6,492 nt of DNA from Dehalococcoidia bacterium (GTDB lineage Bacteria; Chloroflexota; Dehalococcoidia; GIF9; UBA5629). Shown here in pieces: positions 6,479 through 6,492 of the stretch (position 1 is its first letter; each line of letters begins with the position of its first letter). The stretch covers positions 1 through 6,492 of the forward strand of contig JAUVVE010000047.1 in assembly GCA_030604795.1 (NCBI GenBank). The letters are read 5' to 3'. The notes under the pieces were generated by a model, which saw only the letters and a list, made by a program, of their open reading frames with translations, had not been told where the DNA came from and did no database searches. The translations under genes were made by a program, and so were the position numbers.

Positions 6479-6492
6479 ATGGCTAAGAAGCC
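6479..6492 (+). CDS. Start of an unidentified gene (partial, runs off right edge)
   Basis: ATG GCT AAG AAG CC reads MAKK and then an incomplete CCN codon for proline. AAGGGG (6466-6471) lies seven bases upstream as a good ribosome binding site, and a consensus promoter stands about 100 bases earlier. A short, lysine-rich start is common in ribosomal and other translation proteins and in small nucleic-acid-binding proteins, but five codons cannot identify the product. Confidence 0.55.

Overview
The window looks like chromosomal DNA from a bacterium. It has sigma70-type promoters, AGGAGG-type ribosome binding sites, and a tRNA gene with an encoded CCA end. The gene content is that of an organism degrading acyl-CoAs or carboxylic acids. 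An acyl-CoA dehydrogenase, a split methylmalonyl-CoA mutase and a split NDP-forming acyl-CoA synthetase together suggest an anaerobic or sediment lineage. My best guess is Chloroflexota of the Dehalococcoidia type, but this is an inference from gene types and not proven by any marker here. No transposon, CRISPR array, phage gene or other mobile element was seen.

Layout, left to right. (1) 1-665, minus strand: the N-terminal 221 residues of an acyl-CoA dehydrogenase that runs off the left edge. (2) 764-2368, minus: the catalytic large subunit of a B12-dependent acyl-CoA mutase. Its diagnostic residues are of the methylmalonyl-CoA type, and it has no cobalamin-binding domain of its own. It lies upstream of the dehydrogenase with a 98-base gap and is probably co-transcribed with it. 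(3) 2369-2599: a divergent intergenic region with a good promoter facing right. (4) 2600-3301, plus: the ATP-grasp (beta) subunit of an NDP-forming acyl-CoA synthetase. (5) 3284-4666, minus: the CoA-binding/phosphohistidine (alpha) subunit of the same enzyme type. It converges on the beta gene, and their 3' ends overlap by 18 bases. (6) 4708-4781: two back-to-back promoters, one for the alpha gene and one for the tRNA. (7) 4793-4868, plus: tRNA-Ala(CGC). (8) 4869-5115: 247 bases without a recognisable gene. (9) 5116-5964, minus: a DegV-family fatty-acid-binding protein with its own near-consensus promoter. (10) 6021-6478: a G/T-rich stretch without a convincing gene, which contains a TTGCAT-17-TATAAT promoter and a leader of about 100 bases. 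(11) 6479-6492, plus: the first codons (MAKK) of a gene that continues off the right edge.

The metabolic genes make sense together. A dehydrogenase oxidises an acyl-CoA. The mutase interconverts methylmalonyl-CoA and succinyl-CoA, as in propionate, odd-chain or branched-chain catabolism. The NDP-forming synthetase interconverts an acyl-CoA with its free acid while making or using ATP, so it can activate the substrate or harvest energy by substrate-level phosphorylation. The DegV protein binds fatty acids, which fits a lipid/acyl theme, but it is a separate transcription unit. I did not find a clearly new biological system. The most unusual point is the opposed, overlapping arrangement of the two synthetase subunit genes.
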